Source: Anisus vortex (lineage: Eukaryota > Mollusca > Gastropoda > Planorbidae). From it: a stretch of 64,000 nt of DNA. Below are positions 60,802-64,000 of this stretch, in pieces. Every line of letters starts with the position of its first letter. The first letter of the stretch is position 1. The stretch lies in contig CASBPS010000188.1 in assembly GCA_949126835.1 (NCBI GenBank), positions 1,589,001 through 1,653,000 on the forward strand, read 5' to 3'. The notes below the pieces were generated by a model. It had not been told where the DNA came from, made no database searches, and saw nothing but the letters and a program-made list of their open reading frames with translations. The position numbers and the translations under genes are program-made.

Positions 60802-62969
60802 ATTCTATACATATCTCACTTCACGTTAAATGAATCACATCATCTATTCTAACATTCTATACATATCTCAATTCACGTTCCATAAATCACACCATCTATT
60901 CTAACATTTCATAAATATATCAATTCACGTTCAATGAATTACATCATCAATTCCAACATTCTATACATGTCTCACTTCACGTTCCATGAATCACATCATA
61001 TATTCTAACATTCTATACATATTTCACTTCACGTTCCATGAATCACATCATCTATTCTAACATTCTATATACATGTCTCACTTCACGTTCCATGAATCAC
61101 ATCTTCTCTTCTCTAGCTTTCTATACATATCTCACTTCACGTTCCATGAATCCATCTATTCTAACATTCTATACATATCTCACTTCACGATCCATGAATC
61201 ACACCATCTATTCTAAAATTCTATACATATCTCACTTCACGTTCCATGAATCACATCATCTATTCTAACATTCTATACATATCTCACTTCACGTTCCATG
61301 AATCACGTCAACTATTCTAACATTCTATACATGTCTCACTTCACGTTTCATGAATCACATCATCTATTCTAACATTCTATACATGTCTCACTTCACGTTC
61401 CATGAATCATATCATCTATTCTAACTTTCTATACACATCTCACTTTACGTTCCATAAATCCATCTATTCTAACATTCTATACATATCTCTCTTTATGTTC
61501 CATGAATCCATCTATTCTAACATTCTATACATATCTCACTTCACGTTTCATGAATCATATAATCTATTCTAACATTTTATACATATCTCACTTCACGTTC
61601 TATGAATCACATCATCTATTCTAACATTCTATACATATCTCACTTCACGATCCATGAATCACATCATCTATTCTAACATTCTATACCTATCTCACTTTAC
61701 CTTCCATTAATATATCTATTCTAACATTCTATACATATCTCACTTCACGTTCCATGAATCGCATTATCTATTCTAACATTCTATACATGTCTCACGTCAG
61801 GTTCCATGAATCACATCATCTATTCTAATATTCTATGCATATCTCACTTCACGTTCCATGAATCACATCATCTATTCTAACATTCTTTACACATCTCACT
61901 TCACGTTCCATGAATCACATCATCTATTATAACATTCTATACATGTCTCACTTCACGTTCCATGAATCACATCATTTATTCTAACATTCTATACATATCT
62001 CACTTCACGTTCCATGAATCCATCTATTCTAACAATTAATACATATCTCACTTCACGTTCCATGAATCCATATATTCTAACATTCTATACATATCCCACT
62101 TCACGTTCCATGAATCGCATCATCTATTCTAACATTCTATACATATCTCACTTCACGTTCAATGAATCACATCATCTAATCTACCATTCTATACATATCT
62201 CACTTCACGTTCCATGAATCCAACTATTGTACCATTCTATACATATCTCACTTCACGTTCCATGAATCACATCATCTATTCTAACATTCTATACATGTCT
62301 CACTTCACGTTCCATGAATCACATCATGTATTCTAACATTCAATTCATATCTCTCTTCATGTTCCATGAATCCATCTATTCTAACATTCTATACATATCT
62401 CACTTCACGTTCCATGAATCACACCATCTATTATAACATTCTATACATATCTCACTTCACGTTCCATGAATCCATCTATTCTACAATTCTATACATATCC
62501 CACTTCACGTTCCATAAATTACATCAACTATTCTAACATTCTATACATATCTCACTTCACAGTCTATGAATCGCATAATCTATTCTAACATTATATACAT
62601 ATCTCACTTCACGTTCCATGAATGAATCATCTATTCTAACATAACATACTATACATATCTCACTTCACGTTCCATGAATCACATCATCTATTCTAACATT
62701 CTATACATATCTCACTTCACATTTCATGAATCACATCATCTATTCTAACATTCTATACATATTTCACTTCTCGTTTTATGAATCACATCATCTAATCTAA
62801 CATTCTATACATATCTCACTTCACGTTCCATGAATCACATCATCTATTTTAACATTATATACATATCTCACTTCACGTTCCATGAATGAATCATCTATTC
62901 TAACATAACATACTATACATATCTCACTTCACGTTCCATGAATCACATCATCTATTCTAACATTCTATA
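60802..62969 (+). repeat. Diverged, non-HOR edge of the array
   Basis: From about 60,850 the order of marker monomers no longer follows the HOR and individual monomers carry many private changes. Examples are CTATATACATGTC (two-base gain near 61,068), CTTCTCTTCTCTAGC (near 61,103), CTACCATTC, CACAGTCTATGAATCGC and CATAACATACTATAC (five-base gain). This is the expected picture at a satellite margin, where homogenisation is weak. Part of it (about 61,180-61,700) is collinear with about 380-900. Confidence 0.85.
62586..62969 (+). repeat. Terminal 264-bp tandem duplication, second copy truncated
   Basis: The odd monomer with GAATGAATCATC followed by AACATAACATACTATAC occurs at about 62,621 and 62,885, 264 bp apart. 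Flanking monomers match from about 62,586 and 62,850. The second copy is cut at the array boundary after CATTCTATA (62,969). It shows that duplication also acted at the very edge of the array. Confidence 0.85.
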
Positions 62970-63447
62970 AATGAAAAGGAAGCTGCGCCATTTAAATATA
63001 AAACAAGCGGAAAAAGTGATTTTCATTTTTCTTTAACATCAAAATATATTAGGTCAGTTTTAAATTACAGTGCTAATAATAATTCTTTAACACACACTGA
63101 ACGAAACTCAAAATCTTACGAATTTAAATATTTAGCCTACTTATTAAATCTTGTGTAGGCCTACTGTGATGTTTATACGTGTAAGCTTATCCTATTTTTG
63201 TGAGTTGTATGCAATTTCGGGACACACATGGCGTTACAGGGTGTAGGCCTACAGCACAGTAGGCCTATAGGTCTACTGTAGCACATTTACTAAAACCCTG
63301 TGGCGAACAATGTGCCAGTGATGTTAATGGCAAAATGTTGGCAATTACAGTTTCCTTATTGTTTCTTTTCTGATTCTTCTTGTTGGAAATAATTCAAAGT
63401 TTCATATCTTTTGATGTTTTGATATAGGCTACCTTCATATTTTATGC
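62970..63447. other. Unique AT-rich flank, no gene seen
   Basis: The satellite stops after CATTCTATA, and from 62,970 the sequence is unrelated, with G restored to ordinary frequency on the + strand. I see no open frame of note, no tRNA-like fold and no target-site signature at the junction. The stretch holds several TAGGCCTAC-like motifs (listed separately) and ends in a moderately pyrimidine-rich tract before a candidate 3' splice site. It may be an intron or promoter-proximal region of the fragment at 63,456. Confidence 0.7.
63155..63278. repeat. Cluster of palindromic TAGGCCTAC motifs
   Basis: GTAGGCCTAC is present at 63,155-63,164 and 63,243-63,252, with GTAGGCCTAT at 63,259-63,268. Related forms are TAGCCTAC at 63,133 and TAGGCTAC at 63,426 and 63,802. 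The 22 bases at 63,257-63,278 form a near-perfect palindrome with 11-base arms and one mismatched position per arm. From memory, such GTAGGCCTA-rich sequence is common in fish and some other aquatic animal genomes; I cannot assign it to a named element. Confidence 0.6.
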
Positions 63448-63449
63448 AG
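63448..63449 (+). other. Candidate 3' splice acceptor (AG)
   Basis: TTTTATGCAG ends at 63,449 and is followed six bases later by an ATG with A at -3. A loose pyrimidine-rich stretch lies upstream at about 63,350-63,390, and the nearer tract is weak. This would fit a 5' untranslated intron ending just before a coding exon. The call is from sequence pattern only. Confidence 0.3.
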
Positions 63450-63455
63450 GTAAAG

Positions 63456-63599
63456 ATGTCTGCTACTAACAAACGGGACATTGATGATGAGAGAAGAATT
63501 GTTAACACTAACTGGGGCAAGAAATACTTTGTTGTTCAGCACAACCATAGTACCGTATGTGTCATCGACAGGGCCGGCTCACCCATAAAGGCGAACTAG
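63456..63599 (+). pseudogene. N-terminal fragment of BED-finger/hAT-transposase-like gene
   Basis: The ATG at 63,456 (A at -3) opens a frame of 47 codons ending in TAG at 63,597. Residues 1-37 begin MSATNKRDIDDERR and continue with a W-G-K-K-Y-F-V-V core and then V-C-V-I. This resembles the start of domesticated hAT-derived proteins of the SCAND3/ZBED/GTF2IRD2 kind, where a basic N-terminus leads into a W..KYFF......VCL.C zinc-finger half. The first cysteine is visible at residue 35; the expected second cysteine is lost because a CAGGGCCGG sequence starts at 63,569 inside codon 38. Residues 39-47 are therefore translated transposon. The fragment may be a cellular gene exon or itself part of an old transposon. 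The family assignment is from memory of motifs and is tentative. Confidence 0.5.
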
Positions 63600-64000
63600 G
63601 CGGCTGCCTAGGGAGCAAAATTTTGGGGGGCGCAAAATTGAGGATTTTATTTTTTAAATTTGGGGATATAAAAATATAAACTATATTAAAGTTTAGTGCT
63701 TCTGTGCGCTACTAGCATAAGCAGATAGATGACTAGGTAATGAAAGGCGAAGGGTATTTTATTTAAGTTGTCTTAGAAAATAGGAAAGTATGCCCTAACA
63801 GTAGGCTACTTAGTTTGGCAACCTCGCTGTGCAAAAAAGGCAACCCTTTACATCCGCCGGTCACACTCTGGATGCCATGCGGCGGCGGAATATCATAGTG
63901 AAGTGACGTGATCGTCAAGTCAGTTCGTGAATCGCTAGTCGCGAGGACGCTGAGTTGTTTGCATAGGCAGTGCAGTTGTTGTTATTGTGGATTTTCAGAC
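63569..64000. mobile_element. Left end of a hAT-type DNA transposon (runs off window)
   Basis: The sequence switches at 63,569 to CAGGGCCGGCTC, a start typical of hAT terminal inverted repeats (CAGGG...). It is followed by GGCGAACTAGGCGGCTGCC and GGGGGGCGCAAAATT, phrases that I recall as common at the ends of fish and amphibian hAT repeats. The eight bases before it, GTCATCGA (63,561-63,568), are the candidate target-site duplication; the second copy would lie outside the window. The interior seen here has AT-rich sequence at about 63,640-63,690, then a CpG-richer stretch at about 63,840-63,950. I found no long open frame up to 64,000, so whether it is autonomous cannot be judged. Confidence 0.6.
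63596..63611. other. Subterminal hairpin in the hAT end
   Basis: CTAGGC and GCCTAG form a 6-bp perfect inverted repeat around a 4-base loop (GGCT), 27 bp inside the transposon end. Short subterminal palindromes are usual transposase-recognition features in hAT elements; function here is inferred. Confidence 0.45.

Larger units (their letters stand above)
1..62969 (+). repeat. Satellite DNA array, 48/52-bp monomers, head to tail
   Basis: About 63 kb is built from one monomer whose most constant parts are CTATTCTAACATTC and TTCACGTTCCATGAAT. Successive copies are 52 bp apart (for example GTTCCATG at 901 and 953) or 48 bp apart (for example CATGAATCC near 241 and the next CAT at 289). The 52-bp consensus has 16 A, 19 T, 15 C and only 2 G on the + strand, so it is about 33% GC with extreme strand asymmetry. 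No inverted monomers, unrelated insertions or transposons were seen inside. The array is open at the left window edge and ends mid-monomer at about 62,969. The monomer does not match a satellite family I can name. Composition, length and HOR structure fit heterochromatic satellite DNA of a eukaryote; centromeric function is only inference. Confidence 0.97.

Noticed and set aside
1317..62217. About 40 + strand open frames of 67-90 codons (for example 1,317-1,589 and 26,099-26,371)
   Set aside because: All are translations of the monomer in different phases and end in the TAA of CTATTCTAAC once the phase comes round. Codon content follows the repeat, no domain is present, and copies differ by frame-breaking indels. 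None is a gene.
1..62969. CRISPR array
   Set aside because: Units are 47-56 bp of nearly identical sequence with no constant repeat plus unique spacer pattern, no leader and no cas genes, and the flank is eukaryotic in type.
1..62969. Identity with human satellite II/III (CATTC-rich)
   Set aside because: CATTC occurs once per monomer but there is no 5-bp periodicity; the unit is a distinct 48/52-bp sequence.
1..62969. Telomeric or subtelomeric repeat
   Set aside because: No TTAGGG or CCCTAA runs were found, and the unit length and sequence differ. A subtelomeric location is not excluded, only unsupported.
62970..62990. Transposon or target-site duplication at the satellite/flank junction
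   Set aside because: The bases on either side (CATTCTATA and AATGAAAAGG) show no terminal repeat or duplicated target; a simple breakpoint is the better reading.
63660..63690. TATA-box-like TATAAAAATATAAA in the hAT element as a promoter
   Set aside because: The region is generally AT-rich, and no open reading frame or initiator follows in the window, so it is not listed as a promoter.
63840..64000. CpG-richer stretch as a gene start or 5' untranslated region, with a possible TTTTCAG acceptor at 63,992-63,998
   Set aside because: The only ATGs give very short frames and the window ends at once; not enough sequence to support an exon.

Overview
The window is almost entirely one head-to-tail satellite array with a short unique flank at its right end. 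Positions 1 to about 62,969 hold roughly 1,240 copies of a G-poor, AT-rich monomer. It comes in two main lengths: 52 bp, and 48 bp lacking four bases (ACAT) near the GAATCACATCATC junction. Rarer lengths are 47, 51 and 56 bp. All copies seen share one orientation. The array runs off the left edge; its right edge breaks off mid-monomer at about 62,969. I see no credible protein-coding gene in it. The short open frames on the + strand are by-products of the repeat.

The array is layered. Monomers carry position-specific variants that recur in fixed order, which defines a higher-order repeat (HOR). I read one copy (48,269-50,659) monomer by monomer. It has 47 monomers: 33 of 52 bp, 10 of 48 bp, 2 of 51 bp and 2 of 47 bp, which sums to 2,392 bp. 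A longer 53-monomer, 2,696-bp form (7,685-10,380) carries six extra monomers (304 bp) that look like a second copy of HOR monomers 23-28. Most unit lengths from 1,983 to 58,748 that I tried to decompose equal one of these two values plus or minus whole monomers or single bases that can be pointed to. Above the HOR lie recent multi-kb tandem duplications of 1,425, 2,194, 3,066, about 3,006/3,109 and about 5,800 bp, some nested.

By position: 1-1,982 mixed monomers, part of which is collinear with the right edge; 1,983-10,380 three HOR units; 10,381-15,116 a composite and more diverged block; 15,117-26,764 the nested 5.8-kb duplication; 25,505-31,636 the 3,066-bp duplication; 31,720-45,774 mixed 47- and 53-type units; 45,775-58,748 five successive 47-type units with local expansions; about 60,800-62,969 a diverged edge without HOR order; 62,970-64,000 unique flank.

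The flank is AT-rich with several copies of the palindromic TAGGCCTAC motif. It then has a 38-codon N-terminal fragment resembling the BED-type zinc-finger start of hAT-derived transposase-like genes. That frame is cut at 63,569 by a sequence beginning CAGGGCCGG, which looks like the terminal end of a hAT-type DNA transposon and continues past the window. This combination indicates an animal nuclear genome, most likely a fish or another aquatic metazoan; the species cannot be told from the sequence. The setting is heterochromatin-like (pericentromeric, centromeric, subtelomeric or a large interstitial block), but nothing here decides which. No genes act together in this window; what it mainly offers is a record of satellite evolution.
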